Below the pieces are notes generated by a model that was not told the DNA's origin, did no database searches, and was given only the letters and a program-made list of their open reading frames with translations. The translations under genes were made by a program, and so were the position numbers. From Thermomicrobiales bacterium (GTDB lineage: Bacteria; Chloroflexota; Chloroflexia; Thermomicrobiales; UBA6265): a stretch of 34,788 nucleotides of DNA. The stretch is from positions 1 to 34,788 of the forward strand of contig JAMLHN010000042.1 in the NCBI GenBank assembly GCA_023957115.1, given 5' to 3'. Shown here in pieces: positions 1 to 8,191 of the stretch; position 1 is the stretch's first letter, and each line of letters starts with the position of its first letter.

Positions 1-1491
1 CGAGAAGTGAACCGGTATGCCAGGCGCGATCCCGCTTGCCATCACATAGCTGCCATCGGGCATGACAACCAGGGGGATCGACCGCGAGCTCTGCCGCAGG
101 CGCAACGAGCCGTCTTCATCGAACGCGAGCAGCCACCCTTTCTCATAGTGACCCAGCCATGGCGCAATCTCGGACCATTCCGGCAGCCGGCACGTTTGCG
201 CAAGATCGTCGAGCGTTTGCGCGGCTCCCCGATATTGGGCAAGCGTCATTTCGGAAGCGCCCGTATTGAGACCGAAGCTCGTTTCGAGCAGGAGGGCGGA
301 TACATATTGAATGAATGCGAGCCCGCGCGAGGGCGGCATCATGTTGGTGTTGACGACCAACCCAATGCCGTCCTCGGGCAAGAACCCGAGGAAGGTGGTG
401 AACCCGTCGATTCCGCCAGCATGCGAGATGAAGCGACGCCCATCGCGGTAGGTAGCGGTGAGCCATCCCATACCGTAGCCCGATTGAACGATATCCGGGG
501 TGAGATCGGCGTCGTAGGGAACATCGACATTCGAGGTCCAACACTCGGTCAGGTTCTCGGACGAGACGATGCGAGCGCCATCGTGCGCCACTCCACGGTT
601 GAGCTGCATCATGACGTAGCGCACCATCTCGCCATGCGTCGCCAAGGTTCCACCGGCGGGCGCATAACTCCCGACGGGGGCAAACGGCTGGCGAGACGTC
701 CCCACCAGCAGATCGGGTCCGTAGCCGGTGGCGAAGTTATCGGAAAACGGTCTTGGGTCGTCGGTGATACAAGCGGTGGCCATACCGCTTGGCCGGTAAA
801 TCCGCTCGGCGATCTGGCTCGCATACACCGGCCCGACATCGGCGGGGTCGATACCGAGGGCAAGCGCGGGAAGGTAGCCGCCGGCCGCGTAGACGGCGCC
901 GTTATAGAAAAACTGAGCCCCTTTGGCGCCGACGACCGGCAAATTGACGAGCGAGGCCAGGAGCTGATCCGTCGTCGGATCTCCCTGATGGAATGCCGCT
1001 GAAGCATCGGACTCGCCGATCCCAGAAGCCATATCCAGCATATCGCGTACCCGTAGGGTTTCAGTCAGCTCGTCGGTCGGAGCACGAAAATGGGGATAGA
1101 TTTCGCGAACCGGCTGATCCCAAGCGAGCACACCATCATCGACAAAGGTTGCGATGAGCGCAGCCGTCATCGACTTGGTCGTCGACGCGACGAGGAAGTG
1201 CGTATCTTCCGTGACCGGCTCTGCTGTCTCGAGGTCGCGCACGCCGAACATTCCGCTGTAGGCAACTTCGTCAGGGGTGAGCACGGAGACGGCGGCGCCG
1301 ACCATCTCGAAATCCAACATCCCCGTTTCCAGAGCTCGGTCGAACGACTCCCAATCCGGATCGGCCACCAAACCAGACGCTGCCGATAGCTGCTTTCGCA
1401 AGAGCGCGCCCAGAGACGCCCCGGCGGCTGCGCCCGACGCTGCCTTCATGAAGCCGCGGCGCGTCAGTCTCGTATGGGACAGAGAATTCAT
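1..1491 (-). CDS. Serine beta-lactamase-like hydrolase, Tat-exported (3' end missing)
   Basis: The minus frame is open from the ATG at 1491 to the window edge, giving 497 codons with no stop, so the C-terminus is missing. The start has an AAGGA ribosome site just upstream. The N-terminus has a Tat-type signal (TRRGFMK, residues 10-16, then an Ala/Gly-rich stretch), so export of the folded protein is likely. Motifs of the serine beta-lactamase / penicillin-binding-protein-like family are visible: S103-T-T-K106 (nucleophile Ser and Lys), Y196-N-G (variant of the YxN motif) and a later HAGG motif. The family includes class C beta-lactamases, D-aminopeptidases and esterases. The substrate cannot be read from sequence, and the YNG variant argues against simply calling it an AmpC. 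It lies downstream of the LuxR-type gene on the same strand, with a 156-bp gap that holds a perfect palindrome, so it probably has its own control. Confidence 0.85.
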   Translation of the reverse strand, partial: MNSLSHTRLTRRGFMKAASGAAAGASLGALLRKQLSAASGLVADPDWESFDRALETGMLDFEMVGAAVSVLTPDEVAYSGMFGVRDLETAEPVTEDTHFLVASTTKSMTAALIATFVDDGVLAWDQPVREIYPHFRAPTDELTETLRVRDMLDMASGIGESDASAAFHQGDPTTDQLLASLVNLPVVGAKGAQFFYNGAVYAAGGYLPALALGIDPADVGPVYASQIAERIYRPSGMATACITDDPRPFSDNFATGYGPDLLVGTSRQPFAPVGSYAPAGGTLATHGEMVRYVMMQLNRGVAHDGARIVSSENLTECWTSNVDVPYDADLTPDIVQSGYGMGWLTATYRDGRRFISHAGGIDGFTTFLGFLPEDGIGLVVNTNMMPPSRGLAFIQYVSALLLETSFGLNTGASEMTLAQYRGAAQTLDDLAQTCRLPEWSEIAPWLGHYEKGWLLAFDEDGSLRLRQSSRSIPLVVMPDGSYVMASGIAPGIPVHFS

Positions 1492-1561
1492 CGCATCCTT
1501 CTGCAGTTACGGTAAATGAAGTATCTGATCTCAGCGTAGGGTGTGGAATGCGAGCCGCCTA

Positions 1562-1577
1562 TCCGTACCGGTACGGA
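1562..1577. promoter_or_regulatory. 16-bp perfect palindrome, possible operator
   Basis: TCCGTACCGGTACGGA reads the same on both strands. It sits about 70 bp upstream of the beta-lactamase-like start, in the gap between that gene and the stop of the LuxR-type regulator. A dimeric repressor or activator site is the simplest reading. The adjacent regulator is a candidate binder, but nothing in the sequence proves it. Confidence 0.4.
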
Positions 1578-1647
1578 ATTGGCCGTCGCGCCGATACGGA
1601 GTTCGCGATCGAGTGGAGTCCAGATTCTGCGGACAACGAGCTGACGT

Positions 1648-4071
1648 TCAGTTGTCAGGCAATGACGTGGACGGAGGGAGTGTCGTTTCGCCGATTCTCG
1701 GAGTAGCGACGACAGCAACGACCGCGGACCGCGAGCGAACGCCGAGTTTGGCGAAGATATTGGCCACGTGGCTCTCCACCGTGCGCGTGCCGATAAACAA
1801 CTGTTCGCCAATCGCGCGGTCTGTTTTACCGGCAACCAGAAGGCGGAGCACATCACGCTCACGCGGTGTGAGCTGACTCAAAACCGCAACCGGCGGCAAC
1901 ACCTGCACGGCTTCCGTCGCTGCCACGGCCTCGGCGAGCGACAACTCCTGGCCCTGGGCCCATGCGGACGCGAACGTCTCCTCATCCAGCACGGCCTGGG
2001 TCGCGGCCAGCGCGCTGCCCCGAAAGGTCTGGTGCGGGATCCGCCAGATACCAAGCTCCTGGGTCATCGTTTCGACCGCTCCGAGGAGCCGTGCCGCCCG
2101 TTCTCCGTCGCCGGTCGCTGCCGCGACGGCGGCGAAACCAATAAATGCGTCGGCCAGACCAAGTCGATACCCAGCCATGCGGCTCGTCTCCATCCCGTCA
2201 CGAAGCGCGGCCAGGGCATCCTGATAGCGTCCGTTTGCAAACGCTATCTCCGCGATGGTGAACAGAGCGGATGCCCGCATCACATCCAGCCCTCCCGCAT
2301 ACGCAATCGCGATAGCCTCTTGCGCCAGTGTCGCCGCCCGGCTCAAGTCTCCCAGGCGATAGGCGGTATCCGCCAGATTGTTGAGCCCCATCGCCATGCC
2401 GGCCGGATCGCCAACCGTGCGAAAGAGCTTCAATCCCCGCTCGTACAGGAGTTGCGCGCGCCGGTCGTCTCCTCGGTATTCGGCAACGCCACCGAGCAAG
2501 CAAAATGTGAGCGCCAGACGCGCCGCATTCTCCTCGACGCGCCATACCTGCTGCGCGGCATCGAGGTGGGACTCCGCTTCATCGAGTGAGCCCTGGCGAA
2601 GGAGGATCAGAGCAAGTCGTGTGGCGGCAAGTGCTCGAAGCGCGCGCGTCGCGCCAGCCACATCGTTCCCATCGGTCTCGGTCAATGCGCGTTCCAGCCA
2701 CGCTCGTCCCTCGGATAGGTGCCCGCGGATGTCCCAAAAATCCCCGAGGTCACTGGCAAGCTGAAGGCATTCGGACCATCGTTGCGATTCAGCCAGAAAA
2801 TCCAGCGCTTGGCGGAGGTTGTCATGCTCCGCCTCCAGCCGCTCCGCCCAAACGCGTCCAGCGCCCTGGGTTAGTTCCGGCTCCGCCTGGCGCGCCAGTT
2901 GCAAGAAGCAGGCCGCGTGCCGTTCCCTGGTAGCGTTCTCACTGCCCGATGCTTGCAGTTGCTCAGCGGCATATTCGTGGATGGTCTCGAGCAACGCATA
3001 GCGGGCGCCAGGGACAGCGCCCGGCCGGTACTGCACGAGGCTCTTGTCGACCAGCGCGGCGAGATGCCCCAGCACGGCATTCCCATCCTCGCTCACCGAT
3101 TCCGCGGTCTCGAGCGTGAATCCACCAGCGAAAACCGAGAGCTGGCGGAAGAGGGTCTGCTCACCGGGAGCCAACAGCTCGTAGCTCCAGGCAATCGTTT
3201 CACGCAGGGTTCGTTGCCGATCCGGAAGGTCGCGCGGTCCACCGGTCAAGAGCGGCAGGCGGTGCGTGAGGCGGTCGTGCAGGGTCTGCACGGAGAGGTG
3301 GTAGATCTGGGCCGCGGCCAGCTCGATGGCCAGCGGCAAACCATCCAGTCGCCGGCAGATATGCAGTATGTGCGGGGCGGTGTTCACGTCGAATGCAAAC
3401 GACGGCGACACCGAAACGGCTCGATCGACGAAAAGCCGGACCGCCTCGAACTCTCTCAGCAAATCTGGCGTTGGTGGATCGGTCTCCGCCGGAAGGGTCA
3501 AGGACGGCACCGGTACGACATGCTCTCCCGACAGGTGCAAGGGCGACCGGCTGGTCACCAACATCGTGACCTCCGGACATGCCCGCACGATATCCGCGAG
3601 ATATGCGGCCGCATCGAGGACGTGCTCGAAGTTATCGAGCACGAGCAGGGTCTGCCGGCGCTCGAGTGCCAGAATCACCCGATCGAGCAGCTCGTGCCCG
3701 GTCATCTCACCGACATCCAGTGCAGAGGCAATGATCGGAATGACCAGGTCCGGATCGCGCACCGGTGCGAGCGACACCCACGCGATGCCGTCGATGAACT
3801 GAGCATCGAGGGCCGCCGGGACCTCCAGAGCCAGGCGGGTCTTGCCAATGCCACCGGGGCCGGTCAGCGTCACCAGCCGGACATCGACACGGCGGAGGAG
3901 CTCCAATGCCATTTCGGTTTCGGCGCGCCGCCCGATAAATGTCGTTGGAGGTGATGGAGGAACTGTCTGGACGCGACGTCTTGTTGTGCGCGAGACGATC
4001 GAGACTGGATCATTTGGCGGCAAGCTCGAACCCGTCATACCGCGTGCGGTCGCCGATTCGCGATTCGACAT
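1648..4071 (-). CDS. Large ATPase / LuxR-type transcriptional regulator
   Basis: The protein has 807 residues from the ATG at 4071, chosen over the GTG one codon earlier because AGGAAAAGAG lies just upstream. The N-terminal STAND/NB-ARC-like ATPase has a Walker A motif at 71-78 (GPGGIGKT) and a Walker B-like LLVLDNFEH at about 142-150. A long helical middle (about 350-700) looks like TPR-type repeats. The C-terminal 60-70 residues form a LuxR helix-turn-helix (LTPRERDVLRLLVAGKTDR... then TVESHV). Such proteins are signal-responsive transcription factors in which the ATPase and repeats gate the DNA-binding domain. The inducer is unknown. It is divergent from the zinc-binding pair at 4353, and a paralogue with the same architecture lies at 17411-19747. 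Confidence 0.9.
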   Translation of the reverse strand: MSNRESATARGMTGSSLPPNDPVSIVSRTTRRRVQTVPPSPPTTFIGRRAETEMALELLRRVDVRLVTLTGPGGIGKTRLALEVPAALDAQFIDGIAWVSLAPVRDPDLVIPIIASALDVGEMTGHELLDRVILALERRQTLLVLDNFEHVLDAAAYLADIVRACPEVTMLVTSRSPLHLSGEHVVPVPSLTLPAETDPPTPDLLREFEAVRLFVDRAVSVSPSFAFDVNTAPHILHICRRLDGLPLAIELAAAQIYHLSVQTLHDRLTHRLPLLTGGPRDLPDRQRTLRETIAWSYELLAPGEQTLFRQLSVFAGGFTLETAESVSEDGNAVLGHLAALVDKSLVQYRPGAVPGARYALLETIHEYAAEQLQASGSENATRERHAACFLQLARQAEPELTQGAGRVWAERLEAEHDNLRQALDFLAESQRWSECLQLASDLGDFWDIRGHLSEGRAWLERALTETDGNDVAGATRALRALAATRLALILLRQGSLDEAESHLDAAQQVWRVEENAARLALTFCLLGGVAEYRGDDRRAQLLYERGLKLFRTVGDPAGMAMGLNNLADTAYRLGDLSRAATLAQEAIAIAYAGGLDVMRASALFTIAEIAFANGRYQDALAALRDGMETSRMAGYRLGLADAFIGFAAVAAATGDGERAARLLGAVETMTQELGIWRIPHQTFRGSALAATQAVLDEETFASAWAQGQELSLAEAVAATEAVQVLPPVAVLSQLTPRERDVLRLLVAGKTDRAIGEQLFIGTRTVESHVANIFAKLGVRSRSAVVAVVATPRIGETTLPPSTSLPDN

Positions 4072-4244
4072 CACTCTTTTCCTGTGAGCCGCTCAAGCTT
4101 AACGCTCCGGGTGCTCCCGTGCTAGCGCGAAGCGACGCCTCCCCGGAGCCGGACCACGCTGTGACTGCGTGCGAGGCAGCCGGGTGTATCAGCCGACCCA
4201 TGCCCGCCCCACGCTATGCCGCACATTTTTCCGGACGCCTTCGC

Positions 4245-4272
4245 TTGCGTGCGATCAATTAATTGATATACT
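4245..4272 (+). promoter_or_regulatory. Promoter with palindromic operator in the spacer
   Basis: TTGCGT (4245-4250) and TATACT (4267-4272) are separated by 16 bp, a fair sigma70-type promoter about 80 bp before the 4353 start. A perfect 14-bp palindrome, ATCAATTAATTGAT (4254-4267), fills the spacer and touches the -10 box, where a bound repressor would block RNA polymerase. Because the genes behind it look zinc-related, a Zur- or Mur-like repressor is possible. The palindrome does not match a metal-box consensus that I know. Confidence 0.5.
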
Positions 4273-4352
4273 GTCTCAATAACGTGCTGCGGCCGCTCGT
4301 GCGTTCGTTTGGTTATCGAACCGATTTCTATCTTCACGCAAAGGAGCACCGC

Positions 4353-5648
4353 ATGCACCGCGTCTTGCGTTGGCTTTCGCTTGCCCTGATTCTGAGCGTG
4401 GTGCTCGGGTCCGGCGCCGCGACCGCAATTGCCCAGGAGAGTGCGACACCCTCCGCCACCGAATCCGGCGTTCTGGTCGTTGCCGACCCAGTCGCCGAAA
4501 CGCTCTACATCTACAGCACACCCGAGCACGAGATCGTTGCCGAATTCGACGGCATCGTGATGAACACGCACGCCGGCTACCTGCCGCTGGAAGACGGCCG
4601 GCTTCTTTTGGTCGATGACGGCCAGGGTGAGCTCGTGGCGATCGATCTTCTGGCCGATGGCGGCCCGGCGATCGACGGAACCACTCCCATTCCCGACGGG
4701 GTTTCCCATATTGCCGTCGACCCAGCGGGACAGTATGCGGCGGTCGGTTCCAGCGATCCCCGCGCGCCCATCACCCTGGTCGATCTCGATTCGTACACGA
4801 CGCGCGCGGTCGAGATCGAAGCCGGCGAGGTCGGCCTGATGATCGGCAGCGACCCGCTCACGCTCTTCCACCGCAATGACACGCTGGCGCAGATCGAGGC
4901 GTATCCGTTCGAAGGGCTCCTGTCCGGGAGCACGACTCCCACCGGTGTGGTCGCCACTGGGGCATTCGGGCACGGTGAAGGCATTCTGCATGACGCTGGT
5001 CTGATCGCAGCGGCGACCGATGACGGTCTCGATATCGTCGCGTTCGACGGTGAGCGGATCGAATACGTCCATACGCTGCCGTGGGATACCGAGGACCGCT
5101 CCGGTGGCCGCGCATTCTTCGTGCGGGTTGCTCCGGACGGCGAGCATGTCATCTCCTACATCGCCAATCGCGGGACCGAGGAAACACCCTGGGGCGAATG
5201 GGAGAACGACGTCTACATCGCCAATCCTGCCACCGGCCAGGTGATTCGGACCGCGCTCGGACCCGGGCTCGTCTTCCGCCTCGCTCAGGCCGACGACGTG
5301 GCCCTCTTCTTCAACCAGCACCCGGATGGTGACAACGCCTTCGTCGTCGATACGAACGCCGATTCGCCGACCTTCGGGCAGGTAATCGCCACAATTCCGC
5401 TCGATCCGCTCAGTCATGCGGTCGGCCCGGACGAATCCCCATGGGAAGGCGAGAGCCGCGTTGTCGCGATCACGCCGGATGGCTCGATCGGGTATGTCAC
5501 CGCGGGCGGCGACAGCAAGATCGTGGTGATCGACATTGCGTCCGGATCGGTCTCAGGCGTTATCGAAACACCCACGCCGTTGTCGACTGGCGGCTACTTG
5601 CTCGCATTGGTCCCGGGTCAGCCGGTCGTCGACACCATTGGCCGGTAG
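4353..5648 (+). CDS. Secreted beta-propeller protein, AztD-like zinc chaperone candidate
   Basis: The protein has 431 residues from the ATG at 4353, preceded by AAAGGAG. An upstream in-frame start exists but lacks a ribosome site and would bury the signal peptide. Residues 1-27 are a Sec signal ending near ATAIAQ, followed by a Thr/Ser/Pro linker. The rest is repeated beta-strand blades with short Asp/Gly turns (for example DDGQGELVAIDL, ATDDGLDIVAFDG, ITPDGSIGYVTAGG), as in WD40/YncE-like propellers. It is followed 93 bp later by a zinc-type substrate-binding protein. That pairing is the one seen for AztD and AztC in zinc uptake clusters, where AztD hands zinc to AztC in the periplasm. The AztD label rests on fold and neighbour; a generic secreted propeller is the alternative. 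Confidence 0.7.
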   Translation: MHRVLRWLSLALILSVVLGSGAATAIAQESATPSATESGVLVVADPVAETLYIYSTPEHEIVAEFDGIVMNTHAGYLPLEDGRLLLVDDGQGELVAIDLLADGGPAIDGTTPIPDGVSHIAVDPAGQYAAVGSSDPRAPITLVDLDSYTTRAVEIEAGEVGLMIGSDPLTLFHRNDTLAQIEAYPFEGLLSGSTTPTGVVATGAFGHGEGILHDAGLIAAATDDGLDIVAFDGERIEYVHTLPWDTEDRSGGRAFFVRVAPDGEHVISYIANRGTEETPWGEWENDVYIANPATGQVIRTALGPGLVFRLAQADDVALFFNQHPDGDNAFVVDTNADSPTFGQVIATIPLDPLSHAVGPDESPWEGESRVVAITPDGSIGYVTAGGDSKIVVIDIASGSVSGVIETPTPLSTGGYLLALVPGQPVVDTIGR

Positions 5649-5741
5649 CGCGTCCAGCCAAGAGACGACGTACGCACGCAACCGATTCGGAGGCAGCAAT
5701 TGCCTCCGAATTGGCTGAACGATCGAGAAAGTGATTTCGAG

Positions 5742-6683
5742 ATGAAACAAAGTCGACGCGCCATCCTCCGCGGAGGCATCGCGGTCTGCGCCGGTATCGG
5801 ACTCGAGCGCGGACAGGCGCTTCTTCCCACCGTTGCGGCCCAGGAACCAACGCTGCGCCTGCTGGCGAGCACCCAGATCTTTGCCGATATCGCCCAGAAC
5901 GTGGCCGGAGACCGCGCCGAAGTTCAATCCGTGACCCCCGCCAACGCCGATCCCCACACCTACGAGGCGTCGGCCGCCGATCTGGCAAAAGTCTCCGAAA
6001 GTGACGCGTTCATCTTCATGGGCGCCCATCTGGAACCGTTCATCGAAGCCGGCGCCTGGCGCCGTGCGGTTGCCGATGCCGGCATTCCGGTGCTCGAGCT
6101 GGCCGAGCACCTGGACCTGATCGAGGTCGACAAGATCATCGACCATGGCGACCACGTCCACGACCTGCGCGAAGGCGATCCGCACGTCTGGCTCGATCCG
6201 CTCAAAGCGGTCGAGATGACCGCGGCCATCGAGACCTTCCTCACCGAGCTCGATCCTGCGGGCGCCGATGTCTACGCGGCCAACGCCGAGGCATATCGGG
6301 CCGAGCTCGACGCGCTGCATGAGGAGTTCGAAAGCGGACTTGCCGTCATTCCTCCGGAGCGCCGGAAGTTGGTCGTCTTCCATGACGCCTATACCTACTT
6401 TGCCGAGCGCTACGATTTCGACGTCATCGGCATCGTGCTCAAGAGTCCGGACGGAGAGCCCTCTGCCCAGGAATTCGTCGAGCTGATCGAGATCATCGAA
6501 TCGGAAAACGTACCGGTGATCTTTGCCGAGCCGCAGTTCGATACGAGTGTGCTCGACGGCATCGTGGCCGAGACCGGTGTCGAGGTGGGCGAATTGCTGA
6601 CCGACTCCTTCGCCGGCCGCGTCGATTCGTACATCCAGCTCATGCGCTACAACCTCGAAAGCCTGGTGACACACCTGGGGTAG
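5742..6683 (+). CDS. Zinc/manganese ABC transporter substrate-binding protein (ZnuA/AztC family)
   Basis: The protein has 313 residues. The ATG at 5742 is chosen because it opens a signal with a twin-arginine-like KQSRRAILRGG start. The cluster A-I (ZnuA/TroA/PsaA) fold shows its metal histidines: H72 in DPHTYE, H148 in GDPHVWLDP and H214 in FHDAY. A short His/Asp loop (about 134-140, DHGDHVH) corresponds to the His-rich loop of zinc-specific members, so Zn(II) is more likely than Mn(II). It captures metal outside the membrane and delivers it to an ABC permease. No permease or ATPase gene lies in the window, so it must work with subunits encoded elsewhere. It is probably co-transcribed with the propeller gene upstream. 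Confidence 0.88.
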   Translation: MKQSRRAILRGGIAVCAGIGLERGQALLPTVAAQEPTLRLLASTQIFADIAQNVAGDRAEVQSVTPANADPHTYEASAADLAKVSESDAFIFMGAHLEPFIEAGAWRRAVADAGIPVLELAEHLDLIEVDKIIDHGDHVHDLREGDPHVWLDPLKAVEMTAAIETFLTELDPAGADVYAANAEAYRAELDALHEEFESGLAVIPPERRKLVVFHDAYTYFAERYDFDVIGIVLKSPDGEPSAQEFVELIEIIESENVPVIFAEPQFDTSVLDGIVAETGVEVGELLTDSFAGRVDSYIQLMRYNLESLVTHLG

Positions 6684-6753
6684 TCGCCGTCCAACGCTTC
6701 ACACGAACAGCGTCGGATCGCATTCGGCCAGGGACGGCGCCACGATCCAGATC

Positions 6754-6772
6754 CCAACCCGATCCGGGTTGG
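6754..6772. terminator. Short hairpin between convergent genes
   Basis: CCAACCC (6754-6760), a 5-nt loop and GGGTTGG (6766-6772) form a 7-bp stem in the 239-bp gap between the plus-strand zinc-binding gene and the minus-strand cupin gene. No T-run follows on either strand, so termination is plausible only by position. Nothing else was seen in this gap. Confidence 0.3.
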
Positions 6773-6922
6773 ACGGAACAGCGGCGGCGCGTCGGCACCG
6801 AGCGATCCGACGACGGCCATGCCAGTTGGAGGCCGGGTCCCACGCAGCACACGCGTGGGTGGATCCTCCGACCAGACACGCACAACGGCCTCCACAACGA
6901 GACAGAGCCCGTCGCTCGCGAA

Positions 6923-7498
6923 CTATTTCATCTGGTCGGTTGCAAACGCGTAGGTGACCTCGCCGGTATCGGGATCGAAATAGGCGCGCGGCTGGAGCTG
7001 GGGATTCCGGCCGAAAAACACGAACTCGTAGGCCGTGCCATCGACCCCTTGCTGGGCATGCAAGTCCTGCGGCGGGTCCCCCCATTCGGCCGATTGCCCG
7101 GTGGTGTGATCGAAGACTTCCACGAGCCGGATATCGGCGCGAGCCGGGTCCGAGCAATCGTCAAGCCGCTCCCATCTCCAATACCGATTGGTGCCCTCGA
7201 TGACGCAGGCAACACCCCACGTGTTGTGATTGTGAATCGGCGTCGGCGCTTCGGCCGGGAGTGCAAGAAGCATGAGCGCACCTTCCCCGTTCTTGCCCTC
7301 GCGCAAAATCGTGGCAGTCGATCCGGTCGAGTGCAATCGTTCCAACGCAATATCGGGCAGGATGCCCGGCTGCTGAGCGAGTTGTTCCAGCCGAGCGCGA
7401 ATCTGGGCACGAGCTTCACTGGAATGACCCAGTTTCTCCAGAATTGCTAACGCGTCCGCATGGAACGCGTCGATGGTATAGGGTGCCGTGAGGGTCAT
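6923..7498 (-). CDS. Cysteine dioxygenase-type cupin (thiol dioxygenase family)
   Basis: The protein has 191 residues. The ATG at 7498 is preceded by a GGAG ribosome site; the longer open frame upstream has no support. The cupin iron motif is clear: H89-N-H91 in PIHNHNTWG, a later Glu (E102) and H147 in DLHAQQG. This matches the three-histidine Fe(II) site of the cysteine dioxygenase/3-mercaptopropionate dioxygenase family, which oxidises thiols to sulfinates with O2. The position equal to Cys93 of the mammalian enzyme is Val here, so the Cys-Tyr crosslink cannot form; bacterial relatives often lack it. The thiol substrate cannot be assigned. The gene is divergent from the riboswitch-led nrd operon, and the two promoters share a 177-bp gap. 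Confidence 0.8.
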   Translation of the reverse strand: MTLTAPYTIDAFHADALAILEKLGHSSEARAQIRARLEQLAQQPGILPDIALERLHSTGSTATILREGKNGEGALMLLALPAEAPTPIHNHNTWGVACVIEGTNRYWRWERLDDCSDPARADIRLVEVFDHTTGQSAEWGDPPQDLHAQQGVDGTAYEFVFFGRNPQLQPRAYFDPDTGEVTYAFATDQMK

Positions 7499-7675
7499 AG
7501 GAGCTCCAGGTTTCAGATATGCATAACGTTGCAGTTGCAATAAATCGCAATAAAATCTAACAGTTGTGGACCGGGAACACGGCGTCACGATGATTGCGGC
7601 AGGATAAGATCGATGAAATTTGCGCGCCAAGCCGGTATCGGGCTCCGCGCCCTTGACCATAGCGTCTTCATTTTT

Positions 7676-7717
7676 CCGCATATGCGGATTGCCTGCCAGA
7701 AAACCACATGATAGAGT
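7676..7717 (+). promoter_or_regulatory. Promoter for the riboswitch-nrd transcript, with palindrome
   Basis: TTGCCT (7689-7694), a 17-bp spacer and TAGAGT (7712-7717) place a start of transcription near 7724, exactly where the riboswitch fold begins. A perfect 12-bp palindrome, CCGCATATGCGG (7676-7687), lies just upstream of the -35 box, where an activator could bind. It does not match the NrdR box. The rest of the gap from 7499 (AT-rich, with two near-identical GCAATAAA stretches) presumably holds the promoter of the divergent cupin gene. Confidence 0.5.
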
Positions 7718-7720
7718 GAC

Positions 7721-7914
7721 CGGGCTGTCGGTTCGCTACTACATCTGGTAGGCGCGATGCAAATGGGAATCCGGTGCGAATCCGGAGCTGCCCCGCAGCG
7801 GTAACGAGGAACGACCGCCGTCATACGCACCAGTCGATTCGGCTGATAAGCGACGGCCACTAGGAATCCGATCGCACGATCGAACCGCCTCGAAGTCCGA
7901 ACACCGGCCGATGG
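7721..7914 (+). promoter_or_regulatory. Cobalamin (B12) riboswitch
   Basis: The conserved core is present in order: GGGAAtccGGTGCGAATCC (7765 onward), then CTGCCCCGCAGCGGTAA (7788-7804), then GCCAC..GGAATCC (from about 7856), then the 3' B12 box GAAGTCCGAACACCGGCC (7892-7909). The 5' end (GGCTGTCGGTTCG, from 7724) can pair with the 3' box to close the P1 stem. This is the Rfam cobalamin aptamer layout. Such RNAs bind adenosyl- or methylcobalamin and usually turn expression off. The downstream genes, class I nrdAB and metE, are B12-independent enzymes, the type of target known for this RNA in actinobacteria. The exact ends are estimated from the fold. Confidence 0.92.
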
Positions 7915-7944
7915 CTCGCGCCGCGAGGGCGCGATGTGAACCCG

Positions 7945-8186
7945 GACCTCCGCGGGGAGGTCGGCGGGGCGAGCCTTCGGCATCCCTTCGGATCGCCGGG
8001 TCTCGCTGCCTTCCGTCGTCCCCACGAAACCAGGTCGCACACGAGGGTGTGAGAGGGTTCGCACTCGGTGTTGGCATACGTGCCAGCAAAACCGGGTGCG
8101 TTCGGCGTCTCTCCAACTCCTCGATCTCGCACAAAGCATGGTCGCGAAATCGTCCGCGACCAGCAGACGCGTGAGCGCGGGAGGTG
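7945..8186 (+). promoter_or_regulatory. Riboswitch expression platform before nrdA
   Basis: A 7-bp hairpin (GACCTCC 7945-7951, GGAGGTC 7956-7962) contains ACCTCC, which could also pair with the nrdA ribosome site GGGAGGTG (8179-8186). The right arm of the hairpin copies seven bases of that site. A second 7-bp hairpin, GGTCGCG/CGCGACC (8140-8161), lies 17 nt before the ribosome site, which itself sits in the loop of a 4-bp GCGC stem. No hairpin with a U-run was seen, so control of translation initiation is more likely than termination. The choice between pairings is an inference. Confidence 0.45.
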
Positions 8187-8191
8187 CGCCA

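Noticed and set aside
7..1002. Plus-strand open frame of 331 codons at the left end
   Set aside because: It is antisense to the beta-lactamase-like gene, whose minus frame has a Tat signal and SxxK motif and stays open to the window edge. The plus translation has no recognisable domain.
4122..5417. Minus-strand frame of 431 codons opposite the propeller gene
   Set aside because: The plus-strand gene has a ribosome site, signal peptide and blade repeats; the opposite frame is a shadow.
7676..7687. NrdR box upstream of nrdA
   Set aside because: The palindrome CCGCATATGCGG does not match the ACACTATAT-like NrdR consensus and occurs once, whereas NrdR boxes are paired.
8080..8100. TGCCAGCAAAACCGGGTGCG as the 3' B12 box
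   Set aside because: It resembles the box, but a better match (GAAGTCCGAACACCGGCC at 7892-7909) lies at the right distance from the core and can pair with the 5' end.
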